A stretch of 64,000 nt of DNA, taken from Clostridium pasteurianum DSM 525 = ATCC 6013. Lineage in GTDB: Bacteria > Bacillota > Clostridia > Clostridiales > Clostridiaceae. The stretch lies in NCBI RefSeq assembly GCF_000807255.1, contig NZ_CP009268.1, positions 2,324,384 through 2,388,383 of the forward strand, given 5' to 3'. The notes under the pieces were generated by a model. That model worked only from the letters and a program-made list of their open reading frames with translations, was not told where the DNA came from and ran no database searches. Below are positions 27,583 to 36,515 of this stretch, piece after piece. Numbering within the stretch: position 1 is the stretch's first letter; each line of letters opens with the position of its first letter. A program made the translations under genes and the position numbers.

Positions 27583-28908
27583 TTAAATCTGTAAAGATAA
27601 AAGCTTAGTATAGATATCTTCAATTAAATTCAGTCCACCTCTATATCCTACATAGGTATGATTTAATATAAGCCTGTCTGTTATAGGAAGTCCTACACTT
27701 AAATGTAATCCATTTATTTCATTAGCTATGTCTACATCCCAGGAACTTCCCAGTATTAAGGGATAAGTATTAATTTCATATTTACTCAATTTTTCATTTA
27801 TAACTCCACCATCCTGTGAAAAAGTTACATCAGAAGTTATTCCCCTATCAAAGTCTTTGAAATATTCTATAATATTATCTTTAAACTGATCTGGTACATC
27901 TTCCGTAATAAATTGATGCCCTGGTAAAAGTCCTAAATCATTAACCAAAAATTTAGTAAATCCAAGAGTATAAGAAGAGTCGTCTATTATGAAAAACTTT
28001 TTTGGCACTTCATACCTTGATGCTACAAGAAGTTCACCAGAACGAACCAAATAATGATAAAATTCCTCTTCTTTTTCCTCAATAATCTTATCCACTAATT
28101 CTTTATCAACTCCAGCAAAATCAGCTACCGTTCTTAAAAACTTACTAGTTTCTACTCCTCCTACAGGAAGTACTGGATAATGTAAATATTTAGTTCCAAA
28201 CTTTTTCTCTAAAAGCTTAGCTGACTTTAAACCTATCCAAGGTGAAACTACGAGATTAAATTCTGCCTTAGGTATGTTGTTTATAGCATTTATACCTCCG
28301 CTATTATGACCAAATAGTATATTTGCTTGAAATCCAATACTTTTCAGTAATTCTTTAATTTCATTCAAATCACCTTCCCAAAATGGATCGTGAGTTGGTA
28401 TTGATGCAAATACATTTACAAGTCCCTTAATCTTCTCCTCAGAAGGTTTCAAATATTGATTTATTATGGCCTCTAAAACCAATTCATGCCCTTTATAGGC
28501 ATCTCCTTTAAATCCTCCTGTTTCTGCATATACTATAGGTACTCCTCTTTCAGCAAACTCTTTTACTATGCTGCCCACATCGTCTCCCACTATATCTGAA
28601 ATACATCCAGTAAGTACTACAAAGAAATCTCCATCCATAACTTTTAAGGTTCCTTCAATAAGCTTTCTTAATTTTTTTTCGCCACCAAATACCACATCTT
28701 TTTCAATTAAATTGCTGCAAGGTATAGAATCTCCACCTGCATACCCTGAGCCTTGATTTCCTCCAGAAGAAGCCATGGCCGTAGTAAGTTTTGCACTGCA
28801 GCCTGGACCTGCATGTACAATTGGAATAGCTCTTTCTATAGCAATAACTGTCTGTTGAGCACCTAGTGCACAAAAATGTCTCGGTTCTTGAAGTATTATT
28901 TCACTCAT
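27583..28908 (-). CDS. nitrogenase-like component 1, beta (NifK-type) subunit, pair 1
   Basis: 441 residues of the NifK/NifN/BchB superfamily. The three P-cluster-type cysteines are in place: C13 in HFCALGAQQ, C37 in GPGCSAK and C102 in LTGCISDIVGDD. It lacks the long N-terminal extension of true NifK and is shorter than NifK (about 450-520). Its start overlaps the stop of the alpha partner (TAATG), so the two are coupled and probably form a heterotetramer. No nifH, nifB or nifE/N is near, so the reductase must be encoded elsewhere. It is a group IV-like nitrogenase homologue (a group that includes methylthio-alkane reductases and uncharacterised clostridial proteins); the substrate is unknown. 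Confidence 0.8.
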   Translation of the reverse strand: MSEIILQEPRHFCALGAQQTVIAIERAIPIVHAGPGCSAKLTTAMASSGGNQGSGYAGGDSIPCSNLIEKDVVFGGEKKLRKLIEGTLKVMDGDFFVVLTGCISDIVGDDVGSIVKEFAERGVPIVYAETGGFKGDAYKGHELVLEAIINQYLKPSEEKIKGLVNVFASIPTHDPFWEGDLNEIKELLKSIGFQANILFGHNSGGINAINNIPKAEFNLVVSPWIGLKSAKLLEKKFGTKYLHYPVLPVGGVETSKFLRTVADFAGVDKELVDKIIEEKEEEFYHYLVRSGELLVASRYEVPKKFFIIDDSSYTLGFTKFLVNDLGLLPGHQFITEDVPDQFKDNIIEYFKDFDRGITSDVTFSQDGGVINEKLSKYEINTYPLILGSSWDVDIANEINGLHLSVGLPITDRLILNHTYVGYRGGLNLIEDIYTKLLSLQI

Positions 28909-30368
28909 TAAACTTCACCTCCCAAAAATTTAAAGGCATTTTGCTTTAACCACCAATCTGTATAGGGAAGTTTACTGTGTTTTGCAATATTTTCTACAAA
29001 CATAGAGTTACTTATAGTATCTAAGATAATCTCTCCATAATTTAATAATCCCTGATAACCTATAGCAAAATGTTCATCTCCAATTTCTAAAGAAGGAATA
29101 CCTAATTTACTTGCCCATATGGTACTAGCATGCCTTGTTATAAATAAATCCGGCTTTAAATTATACAATTTATTAACTAGTTCAAAAGATTGCTTATTAC
29201 AAATCGACAGCTTAAAATTTCCATAATTATCCACAACATGTTTTAAACTGTCCGATCTTTCGTCGCTATTATCAAATTTAGCATCATGATGCCAAGTACA
29301 ACCTCCTACAAGGTCCATGCCTAATTCTTTAACTATAGACATCATTCCATGTCCATGGGCAGCTCCGGCACCTATATATACCTTTTTCCCCCTTAATTTT
29401 TCTTTCAATTCTGTAAGCTTAGGGGCTATTCTGTCCTTCTCTTCAGCTATTAGCTTTTCAACTTCGTCCTCCTTATGGACTATCCTCCCAAGTTCTCTAA
29501 ACCAAGCATCTGTACCAGCTATTCCATAAGGTGGTGGTGATTTTACTTCTGGTACTCCAAAATGCTCTTCAAGCCCTGCTGCAAAATAAGTGCCCAAAGT
29601 AGCACATATTTGTACGGTAGCAGCAGCTTCAGAAATATGTGATAGTTGTTCAATAGTAGTGTAAGGAACAAGATAGTTTACTTTAAGTCCTAGTCTTCCA
29701 AAAAGTTCTGTAAAAATATCTTTCCCCTGAAAGTTAATTATGTTAATTAGATCATTTCTTTTATTTACAGCTGGTTTTACTATTTTTCTAAGTATTCCAT
29801 GATAAGCAGCATCAAATCCCAATGCCCAAATCTTAGATCTAAAGCCTTCACAAATTATAGTAATAACTGGTATACCTATTTCTTTTTCTGCTTTATTGCA
29901 TACAGCTTCCACATCATCTCCAATTATTCCCGATGCACAAGTAGTGGTTACAAAAATTGCTTTAGGATTAAATCTCCTCTTGGCCTCTTTTATTGATAGC
30001 TCTAATTTTTTTGCACCACCATATATTGTATCTTTTTCAGTTAAATTTGTGTTTATATAGTGTAGATTTCTAATGGGAAGCTTTCTTTTCTTTCTTCCTG
30101 ATCTTCCCACCATATTTCTATTTGGTATATCTCCGCTGCAACCTGCTGGGCCATGTTCTACCACCGCAGCATCTTGTATATATACAAGCTGATTTTTCAC
30201 TTGATTTGCACTACAGGAAGTACATTGTGAAAAAGATCTATCTATATCCTTCAAACTACCATCATGAGATTTTTTATATAATTCTTCAGCATCACCGCTA
30301 TATCCTGAAACGGAACCTAATCTCTTTTCTCTAAGAGGTGCTGCAGTATCTTTTAAATTAATACTCAT
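28908..30368 (-). CDS. nitrogenase-like component 1, alpha (NifD-type) subunit, pair 1
   Basis: 486 residues of the NifD/NifE superfamily. P-cluster-type cysteines C49/C52, C77 (GPAGCSGD) and C144 (TTTCASGIIGDD) are present. C255 (QICATLGTYFAAGLEEHFGVP) aligns by spacing with NifD Cys275, the ligand of the active-site cofactor. The position of NifD His442 is Gly430, with a His three residues on. So it likely binds a P-like cluster and a cofactor but is not canonical MoFe nitrogenase. First gene of a two-gene operon with a strong promoter and a terminator-bearing leader. Ribosome site AAAGGAAG. Confidence 0.8.
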   Translation of the reverse strand: MSINLKDTAAPLREKRLGSVSGYSGDAEELYKKSHDGSLKDIDRSFSQCTSCSANQVKNQLVYIQDAAVVEHGPAGCSGDIPNRNMVGRSGRKKRKLPIRNLHYINTNLTEKDTIYGGAKKLELSIKEAKRRFNPKAIFVTTTCASGIIGDDVEAVCNKAEKEIGIPVITIICEGFRSKIWALGFDAAYHGILRKIVKPAVNKRNDLINIINFQGKDIFTELFGRLGLKVNYLVPYTTIEQLSHISEAAATVQICATLGTYFAAGLEEHFGVPEVKSPPPYGIAGTDAWFRELGRIVHKEDEVEKLIAEEKDRIAPKLTELKEKLRGKKVYIGAGAAHGHGMMSIVKELGMDLVGGCTWHHDAKFDNSDERSDSLKHVVDNYGNFKLSICNKQSFELVNKLYNLKPDLFITRHASTIWASKLGIPSLEIGDEHFAIGYQGLLNYGEIILDTISNSMFVENIAKHSKLPYTDWWLKQNAFKFLGGEV

Positions 30369-30609
30369 ACTTATTTCTTCCTTTCTATATTTTAAAATAT
30401 AATCTTATTAAATTTTAAGAACAAAAAAAGACTTTGAGCGGAATTATATTACTCCACACAAAGCCTCTGGTTTTCCAGTTAGCATTTGCTTAAATATTAA
30501 GATTTCCATTTAGTAAAATTGTCTAAATCAATCATTCTCAAAGTTCCTATATAATAAAGTCACTTTAGGAAATTAAATATTACAGACTCTAATCATAGGA
30601 AAATATATT
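30369..30609 (-). promoter_or_regulatory. structured 5' leader of nitrogenase-like operon 1 (attenuator or riboswitch candidate)
   Basis: About 240 nt between the predicted transcription start and the ATG. It contains TTCCTA/TAGGAA and GATTT/AAATC helices, a hairpin CTGG-AAAA-CCAG, then an intrinsic terminator at 30423-30466. The small hairpin, extended by GCT/GGC pairing, uses bases of the terminator's 5' arm, so the two are partly exclusive, as expected of a switch. No known riboswitch class was recognised. Confidence 0.6.
30423..30466 (-). terminator. terminator inside the leader of operon 1
   Basis: AGGCTTTGTGTGGA pairs with TCCGCTCAAAGTCT (14 positions, one mismatch, two G-U) followed by seven T on the minus strand, 55 bases ahead of the coding sequence. 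Its place before the gene points to transcription attenuation. Confidence 0.8.
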
Positions 30610-30615
30610 AGTGAA

Positions 30616-30644
30616 AATATACCACAGCTTTTTATAAATGTCAA
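30616..30644 (-). promoter_or_regulatory. sigma-A-type promoter of nitrogenase-like operon 1
   Basis: TTGACA (30644 to 30639), 17-base spacer, TATATT (30621 to 30616). It starts just past the dihydrofolate reductase stop, so the operon has its own promoter. No sigma-54 (-24/-12) element of the type used for many nif operons is seen. Confidence 0.75.
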
Positions 30645-30661
30645 TATAGCACATAATCAGT

Positions 30662-31165
30662 TCATTTCTTATTATCACTAATTCTTTTAAATGTAATAAA
30701 TCTATAAAATAAAGAACTTTTGCTGCTTTTGATTTGCTTATCACTATCTATAGCTCTCCATAATTTACTATCTATAACTGGGAAAAAAGCATCTCCATCA
30801 AATTCATAATCTAAAACAGTTATATACATCTTTTCTGCATAAGGTAAAAGCTGATTATATATATCAGCACCACCTATGACAAAATATTCTTCATCTTTTT
30901 TTATCAAATTCATAAGTTTTTCTATAGAATTAATTACAGTTACCCTATCATCTTCCACCTTAAATGTTTTATTTCTTGTAATTACAATATGATGCCTATC
31001 AGGCAAAATTTTAGGCAGGGACTCAAAGGTCTTTCTTCCCATTATTATTGTATGACCTTTAGTAATTTCCTTAAATCTTTTTAAGTCCTCTGGCAAATTC
31101 CATAATAATTTATTATCTTTACCTATAACATTATTTTTTGCTACTGCCGCTATTATTGTTAACAT
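30662..31165 (-). CDS. folA: dihydrofolate reductase
   Basis: Reduces dihydrofolate to tetrahydrofolate with NADPH. 167 residues, normal length. N-terminal MLTIIAAVAKNNVIGKDNKLLWNLPEDLKRF-type signature (catalytic acid in LPEDL), NADPH site GHTIIMGRKTFESLP, and FVIGGADIYNQLLPYAEKMYIT are all intact. It lies alone between the acylphosphatase gene and the promoter of the nitrogenase-like operon. Confidence 0.95.
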   Translation of the reverse strand: MLTIIAAVAKNNVIGKDNKLLWNLPEDLKRFKEITKGHTIIMGRKTFESLPKILPDRHHIVITRNKTFKVEDDRVTVINSIEKLMNLIKKDEEYFVIGGADIYNQLLPYAEKMYITVLDYEFDGDAFFPVIDSKLWRAIDSDKQIKSSKSSLFYRFITFKRISDNKK

Positions 31166-31250
31166 TATAAAAATCCTCCACTAAGTAAATTTATATCTTA
31201 TTATCTACATTTAAAAATTTACTTATATCTACAAACTAATATCGCAATTT

Positions 31251-31523
31251 TTAATAAATGATTCTAAAGGATTTTTCTTCATATAAAACATCTATCTTTT
31301 TTAAATAGACATCCTTTACCTTTATGAACCTATTTCCCTGTTGAATTTTTATTTTAAATGCTTCTATATCATCTTCTTGCCCTTGTGCTTCTATCTCTAC
31401 AGTTCCATCGTCACAATTTTTTACCCATCCCGTTAAACTAAAGTGATCCGCTAAATATTCAGTGTTAAATCTAAAACCCACGCCCTGAACTCTTCCATAA
31501 ACTTTAATAAAATATCTATTCAT
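31251..31523 (-). CDS. acyP: acylphosphatase
   Basis: 90 residues. Hydrolyses acyl phosphates. The catalytic Arg and phosphate loop are in VYGRVQGVGFRFN, and the catalytic Asn is in LTGWVKNCDDGTVEIEAQG. Its ribosome site (AAGGGTGA) overlaps the stop of the VanZ-like gene four bases upstream, so the two are translationally linked. Confidence 0.93.
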   Translation of the reverse strand: MNRYFIKVYGRVQGVGFRFNTEYLADHFSLTGWVKNCDDGTVEIEAQGQEDDIEAFKIKIQQGNRFIKVKDVYLKKIDVLYEEKSFRIIY

Positions 31524-31527
31524 AAAA

Positions 31528-31929
31528 TCACCCTTTATCGATTTTTTTTAATATTATCATCTCATCAATAATAAGTCCAAATATTATTCCTATAATATAG
31601 GCTATCAAATCACTCCATGAAAATGTGGAACCAAGCACTAGTCTACCTAAAACTGTAATTCTTATACCATCTATCCAATCAGCATGATAAAGTTGGCTTA
31701 TTTCAATTATAAAAGAAAATATTAAAGCCATAATTGTTATTTTTATAGTTTTCATTCTATTAAAAATAAAAGTAAATCCAATGAAAATCATTAATGACCA
31801 AAGAGAATCACCTAAGTAATCTTTTATAAAATATGGTATATTGCCATCAATTTTTTGTGAATATAATCCTAAAATAATTACAATAATTATAATAATTCCA
31901 TATAAAAATCTATTACGTTTATGTTCCAT
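31528..31929 (-). CDS. VanZ-like family membrane protein
   Basis: 133 residues with four hydrophobic helices. IDGNIPYFIKDYLGDSLWSLMIFIGF and the FSFIIEISQLYHADWIDGIRITVLGR region with DLIAYIIGIIFG match the VanZ/YoaI fold. VanZ in enterococci gives low-level teicoplanin tolerance; the general role is unknown. The start is placed at MEHKRNRFLYG because AAGTGAG is seven bases ahead. Confidence 0.85.
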   Translation of the reverse strand: MEHKRNRFLYGIIIIIVIILGLYSQKIDGNIPYFIKDYLGDSLWSLMIFIGFTFIFNRMKTIKITIMALIFSFIIEISQLYHADWIDGIRITVLGRLVLGSTFSWSDLIAYIIGIIFGLIIDEMIILKKIDKG

Positions 31930-32052
31930 AATTAAACTCACTTTTTATCAATATATTAGTTGTGTTAAATCTTTATTTTAATTATATAAAAATACAAAAG
32001 ATAATCAAGTAACATTACATTAGTTACTTATAAAAATATGTATAATTAAGAA

Positions 32053-32081
32053 GCTGCTAATATTTAAATTTTCTTAGCAGC
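32053..32081 (-). terminator. hairpin past the P-type ATPase gene
   Basis: GCTGCTAA and its complement around a 13-base loop, just after the ATPase stop; the T-tract is weak (TTCTTAATTATA). Confidence 0.55.
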
Positions 32082-32090
32082 CCCCTTATA

Positions 32091-34793
32091 TTATTTATTT
32101 TCTTTTATTTTATCAACTCTTCTCATAATAAATTTTTCTATTTCAATAATAATAAATACTCCTATTCCCATCAATATAGGAAAAGCCCAATGAGAAGGTT
32201 TCATATAAATTGTCCCAAAAATTTCATTCATAAATGGTATATATGTTATTGAAAGCTGTAATAATACAAGTAGTCCTGATACTATAAATACCGCTTTGTT
32301 TGTAAAAAAGTCTCTATTAAAAGCAAAGTTTCTTATAGTTCTGCTATTATATAAATGGAACATTTGGGTAATAACAATTGTATGAAGAGTTATAGTTCTA
32401 ACTTCATTTAAATCATATCCTCTGTTTATGAGATTGACATTCATAAACAGTGTTCCCCCACCAATCAGTACTGATACGAATATTATTCTCCATATAAAAT
32501 ACCCATTAAGAAGAGGTTCCTTAGAGTTCCTTGGCGGTCTTTTCATAGCTCCTTTTTCCATCTTCTCAAAAGCTAATGCCATAGATACTGTTACAGAAGT
32601 AACCATATTTACCCAAAGTATTTGAACTGGTGTAAGTGGTATAAGTGTTCCAAAAAGAATACTTGCCATTATTAAAAATCCTTCTGCACCATTAGTAGGA
32701 AGTATAAATAAAATAGTTTTTTTAAGATTATCATATACTCTTCTTCCCTCTTCTACAGCATTAACAATAGTCCTAAAGTTATCATCCACAAGAACCATTT
32801 CAGAAGCATCTTTTGTAACTTCTGTTCCCTTTATCCCCATTGCAATTCCTACATCTGCTCTTTTAAGAGCTGGTGCATCATTGACACCATCACCAGTCAT
32901 AGCACAAATTAAACCTTTTCGCTGCAGTGCTTCTACTAATCTTAATTTATGATTTGGACTTGTCCTTGCAAATATATTATATTTGACAGCTACTTCTTTT
33001 AGTTCATCATCATCCATAGCTTCAATTTCTTTTCCCTCTAAAGCCATTTCTGCATTTGTAATTCCCATTTGCTTACCAATGGCTTTAGCAGTCTCAATAT
33101 GATCTCCGGTAATCATTTTTACTGTTATGCCAGCTTCTGTACATTCCTTAATAGCTTCAATGGCTTCTTCCCTAGGTGGATCAATTATTCCTGCCAATCC
33201 TAAAAATACTATTTCCCCATTTAAATCGGAATGATCTATGGATATTACATCTTTAGGCACTTTTTTATATGCAGCACCTATAACTCTTTTACCTGAACTT
33301 GCAAAATCTTTCATTTGCTTTTCCCAATAAGCTCTGTTAAAATCTCTTTGTCCATCCTTATTTTCTTCTTTTTCAGCAATGTCAAATAACCTATCTGGAG
33401 CTCCTTTTATATAAACTATATTTTCTCCATTATATTTAACTAATGTAGCCATATATTTATATTCTGAATCAAAAGGTATAGTGGCTTCTCTGTCAAGATT
33501 ATCCAACTTTATATTTGATTTTTTAGCTAAAGTCAGTAAAGCTCCCTCTGTAGGATCTCCCTTAATAGACCATTCATCATTAGTATCCTTTCCTAAATGT
33601 GCATCATTACAAGTTTTAAAGCACAACAGAGTATTTTTTAATGTTTTTTCACTTTTAATATCCACTTCTTTTTCATTGTTGATTATTCTTCCCCGTGGTG
33701 AATAACCATTTCCCTCAATATTATAATGAGAATCACTGGTAACTACTGACTTTACTGTCATTTCATTTTTTGTAAGTGTACCGGTTTTATCAGAACATAT
33801 TACTGAAACAGATCCCAATGTCTCAACAGAAGGTAAATTACGTATTATAGCTTTTCTCTTTGCCATATTTTCTACTCCAATAGCTAGAATAATAGACAAG
33901 ATTGCTGGTAGTCCCTCTGGTATCGCTGCAACTGCAAGACCTATAACTGAAAGTAATAGCTCTTTTGATCCATAATTTCTAAAAATAAAACCAAAAATAA
34001 ATATTAATATAGATATGACTACAACGGAAATTGATACAGTTTCTCCAAATTTTGATGTCTGCTTAATAAGTGGTGTTGTTATTTTTTTTACCTCAGCCAT
34101 CATCTTATTAATTTTACCAATTTCAGTATCCTTACCAGTGGCTGTTACCACACCAATACCTGTACCAGCACTAACAGAAGTACCAGAAAACACCATATTA
34201 ATTCTATCTCCAAGTGCTGAATTTTCATCAATAATATCCACATTTTTTTCTATAGAAGTTGATTCACCTGTCAACGCAGATTCTTCTACTTTCAGATTTA
34301 TAGCTTTAACAAGTCTCATATCAGCTGGTATTTTATCTCCAGGATTCAGTATGACAATATCACCAATGACTAAATCTGATGAATCCATCTCTATTCTCCT
34401 GCCACCTCTTACCACATGTGCCTTAAGAGAAAGCATATTTTTTATTCCTTCAAGTGCTTTTTCTGCCTTATTTTCTTGGAAAAAACCTATAATTGCGTTT
34501 ATAACCACAACTGCAATTATTACTCCAGTATCAATAAAATGTTTTAAAAATGCAGTTATTAATGCAGAGCCTAAAAGTACAAAAATAAGCACATCATTAA
34601 ATTGCTTTAGAAATTTAATTAAAGAATTTTCTTTTTTTCCTTCTGGAAGCGAATTTCTACCAAATTGTTCAAGTCTATTTTCAGCCTCTTTTTCTGTTAT
34701 TCCTTCAGAAATGCTTGTTTCTAAACGATTTACTACCTCTTCCGAAGATATACTATGCCAATTTCTGTTTTCTAGTTCATAATTATTTTTCAT
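32091..34793 (-). CDS. calcium-type cation-transporting P-type ATPase (P2A)
   Basis: 900 residues, a complete P2-type ion pump. Cation_ATPase_N domain (1-75), actuator motif LTGEST (about 174-179), PEGLPA (292-297) in helix 4 as in Ca pumps, phosphorylated D335 in CSDKTGTLT, nucleotide motif KGAPDRL, MITGDH, and hinge GDGVNDAPALKRADVGIAMG. C-terminal helices carry NMVTSVTVSMALAFE and follow the PMR1/SERCA-like bacterial branch, which exports Ca2+ or Mn2+. Single gene with ribosome site AGGAGG. Confidence 0.92.
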   Translation of the reverse strand: MKNNYELENRNWHSISSEEVVNRLETSISEGITEKEAENRLEQFGRNSLPEGKKENSLIKFLKQFNDVLIFVLLGSALITAFLKHFIDTGVIIAVVVINAIIGFFQENKAEKALEGIKNMLSLKAHVVRGGRRIEMDSSDLVIGDIVILNPGDKIPADMRLVKAINLKVEESALTGESTSIEKNVDIIDENSALGDRINMVFSGTSVSAGTGIGVVTATGKDTEIGKINKMMAEVKKITTPLIKQTSKFGETVSISVVVISILIFIFGFIFRNYGSKELLLSVIGLAVAAIPEGLPAILSIILAIGVENMAKRKAIIRNLPSVETLGSVSVICSDKTGTLTKNEMTVKSVVTSDSHYNIEGNGYSPRGRIINNEKEVDIKSEKTLKNTLLCFKTCNDAHLGKDTNDEWSIKGDPTEGALLTLAKKSNIKLDNLDREATIPFDSEYKYMATLVKYNGENIVYIKGAPDRLFDIAEKEENKDGQRDFNRAYWEKQMKDFASSGKRVIGAAYKKVPKDVISIDHSDLNGEIVFLGLAGIIDPPREEAIEAIKECTEAGITVKMITGDHIETAKAIGKQMGITNAEMALEGKEIEAMDDDELKEVAVKYNIFARTSPNHKLRLVEALQRKGLICAMTGDGVNDAPALKRADVGIAMGIKGTEVTKDASEMVLVDDNFRTIVNAVEEGRRVYDNLKKTILFILPTNGAEGFLIMASILFGTLIPLTPVQILWVNMVTSVTVSMALAFEKMEKGAMKRPPRNSKEPLLNGYFIWRIIFVSVLIGGGTLFMNVNLINRGYDLNEVRTITLHTIVITQMFHLYNSRTIRNFAFNRDFFTNKAVFIVSGLLVLLQLSITYIPFMNEIFGTIYMKPSHWAFPILMGIGVFIIIEIEKFIMRRVDKIKENK

Positions 34794-35126
34794 AAATCAT
34801 CCTCCTTTTAATTAAGATCCCCTTTCATTTTTCATTTTAAATAAATTATATTTTTAAGATAATTATCTGTAAAAACCGGTTTAGTCGTTTTCATTTACAA
34901 TAAAGAACACTGTATTGATAGTTTATGACATTACTAGAAAATGTGTGAATTGAGAACATTCAATTTTCTGAATTTTCTTTCTATATCAAAGTCAAAATAC
35001 CTATTCCATTTTTTAATTTCTATAACCCATAGAATTGAATAGAGATTTGATTACTATTATACTTAACTAATTTATATTATATGCTGTTTTTAAAAATAAC
35101 ATATAATTTGTTTCGATAGAGATTTA

Positions 35127-35148
35127 AACTTATGAGATAAGTTTTTTT
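35127..35148 (+). terminator. orphan + strand terminator-like hairpin
   Basis: A 7-bp stem with a 3-base loop followed by a T-run, typical of an intrinsic terminator. No + strand gene precedes it, so it may end a small RNA or be fortuitous. Confidence 0.4.
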
Positions 35149-35357
35149 ATACTATTTTACACAGTTTATATTATTAATATAACAAATTTATTAGATTATT
35201 TCAAATTATTTTAAAAATTTAATTATTAACAATCGTTCATATATTCAATCAAAATATATTTTCATATAATGAAAACTCCAATAATTCATCAAATATATTT
35301 TTTAATAAACCTAATATATAAATCTCTAATAATTATTTTTATTAATGTAAAAATAAA

Positions 35358-35403
35358 AAATGGTATTCCACAATATATTTTAGTAGATTGTGGAATACCA
35401 TTT
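35358..35403 (-). terminator. terminator of the binding-lipoprotein gene
   Basis: A 17-bp perfect stem (AAATGGTATTCCACAAT and complement) followed by T-rich sequence on the minus strand, directly past the stop. Confidence 0.9.
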
Positions 35404-35414
35404 CCAATATTTAT

Positions 35415-36515
35415 TTAACTTTTAGGGTTTAATATTCCATCTAAATCAGAATCTGATAAATCATAATCATAAAAAGTTTTATAATACTCTTTTGTCTTTG
35501 CCTTAATATCTAGACTTTCAAATAAATCTGGATGAAGATTTTTTGCAAGCCATAAAGGTTGTAATGCACCTTCAGCACTTCTTACAGACCATAGATACAC
35601 TCCTTTAGCTTCAAGATAGACTTTTTTATTCTTTACAGCTTCTAGTGACTGCCATTGATTTGGAGTACTAGGATTCATAATATAATCGTACATATCTCTA
35701 CTTCTGACCGTAATTACATCTGGCTGATTTTTATATAAAAATTCAAAATCGACACTTATATTTGCCGAATTAGCTGGAGCACTAGGAAATTTTTCTGCTG
35801 CTATATTTACACCTCCAGCTGCTTCTATGTATGAACTATTTATATCATTGGCTGCTATTGTAGTAATTGCCCCTTTAGGTGAACCAGTAGCTTCAAAAAC
35901 TTTAACTTTTGCAGCTGATTTTGTTTTATCTCTAACGTATTTCAAATTGTTATCATAGTATTCATTAAATTTTTTAGCTCTTTCTTCACTTTCTTTTCCA
36001 AGAACTTTTCCCACCATACTGACAGTATTTTTTATATCTTCAGGAGTTTCTAGCTTTAATCCTAGAAATGCTATTTTAGACTCTTTTAACTTTTCCTGGT
36101 CTGCCAAACCCGTTGTACCACCAAAAACTACTTGAGGATTTGTTTGAAGTATAGTTTCTACATTTAATGTCCCGCCTCCTGAACCTGTATATGCAGCAGG
36201 AATTTCTTTTATCCTAGGATACACTTTAGGGAAAAAGCCCTTTTGCACGCCTTCTGCTGTTGCTACCAGTTTATCTGCTCCACCTACTAATAAAACTACC
36301 TGATTTAAAGCTCCACCTGCTGCTATTCTATCAACTTTATATGGTATTGTTACATTATTTCCATTACCATCAACTACAGTCCTTGTTGACGGTGTTACTG
36401 TATTCTGATTACTTGAACTGCTCTTTTCCTTTCCACACCCTGCACTAATAACTGTTGTAATCATAACTATAATTAGTAATGACATAATTACAATTTTAGA
36501 TTTTAAATTTTTCAT
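35415..36515 (-). CDS. metal-chelate ABC transporter substrate-binding lipoprotein (PBP-2 / TroA-like fold)
   Basis: 366 residues: signal peptide with lipobox ISAGC (Cys27), a Ser-rich linker, then the helical-backbone binding-protein fold (TRTVVDGNGNNVTIPYKVDRIAA, ILQTNPQVVFGG, QPDVITVRSRDMYD, WLAKNLHPDLF). The family captures siderophores, haem, cobalamin, molybdate or tungstate for an ABC importer. No permease or ATPase gene is adjacent, so it is an orphan. The nearby Mop protein makes molybdate or tungstate a possible ligand, but this is inference. Ribosome site AAGGGGG. Confidence 0.82.
   Translation of the reverse strand: MKNLKSKIVIMSLLIIVMITTVISAGCGKEKSSSSNQNTVTPSTRTVVDGNGNNVTIPYKVDRIAAGGALNQVVLLVGGADKLVATAEGVQKGFFPKVYPRIKEIPAAYTGSGGGTLNVETILQTNPQVVFGGTTGLADQEKLKESKIAFLGLKLETPEDIKNTVSMVGKVLGKESEERAKKFNEYYDNNLKYVRDKTKSAAKVKVFEATGSPKGAITTIAANDINSSYIEAAGGVNIAAEKFPSAPANSANISVDFEFLYKNQPDVITVRSRDMYDYIMNPSTPNQWQSLEAVKNKKVYLEAKGVYLWSVRSAEGALQPLWLAKNLHPDLFESLDIKAKTKEYYKTFYDYDLSDSDLDGILNPKS

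Larger units (their letters stand above)
34794..35414. other. 620-base intergenic region upstream of the ATPase gene
   Basis: No coding frame with a ribosome site was found. Contents: the ATPase promoter region with the palindrome AAACCGGTTT near 34875; a + strand hairpin AACTTAT-GAG-ATAAGTT followed by seven T (35127-35148) with no upstream gene on that strand; a 7-3-7 palindrome TTTTCAT-ATA-ATGAAAA (35259-35275); and the terminator at 35358-35403. The rest is plain AT-rich sequence. Confidence 0.5.

Noticed and set aside
30369-30609. Sigma-54 nif-type promoter or ANTAR two-hairpin leader
   Set aside because: No GG-N10-GC element is seen, and the hairpin loops do not fit the hexanucleotide ANTAR loops; a sigma-A promoter is clear.
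34015-34782. 255-codon + strand frame opposite the P-type ATPase gene
   Set aside because: It is a shadow of a strongly conserved ATPase; its translation is Ser/Ile/Thr-rich with no domain and no ribosome site.
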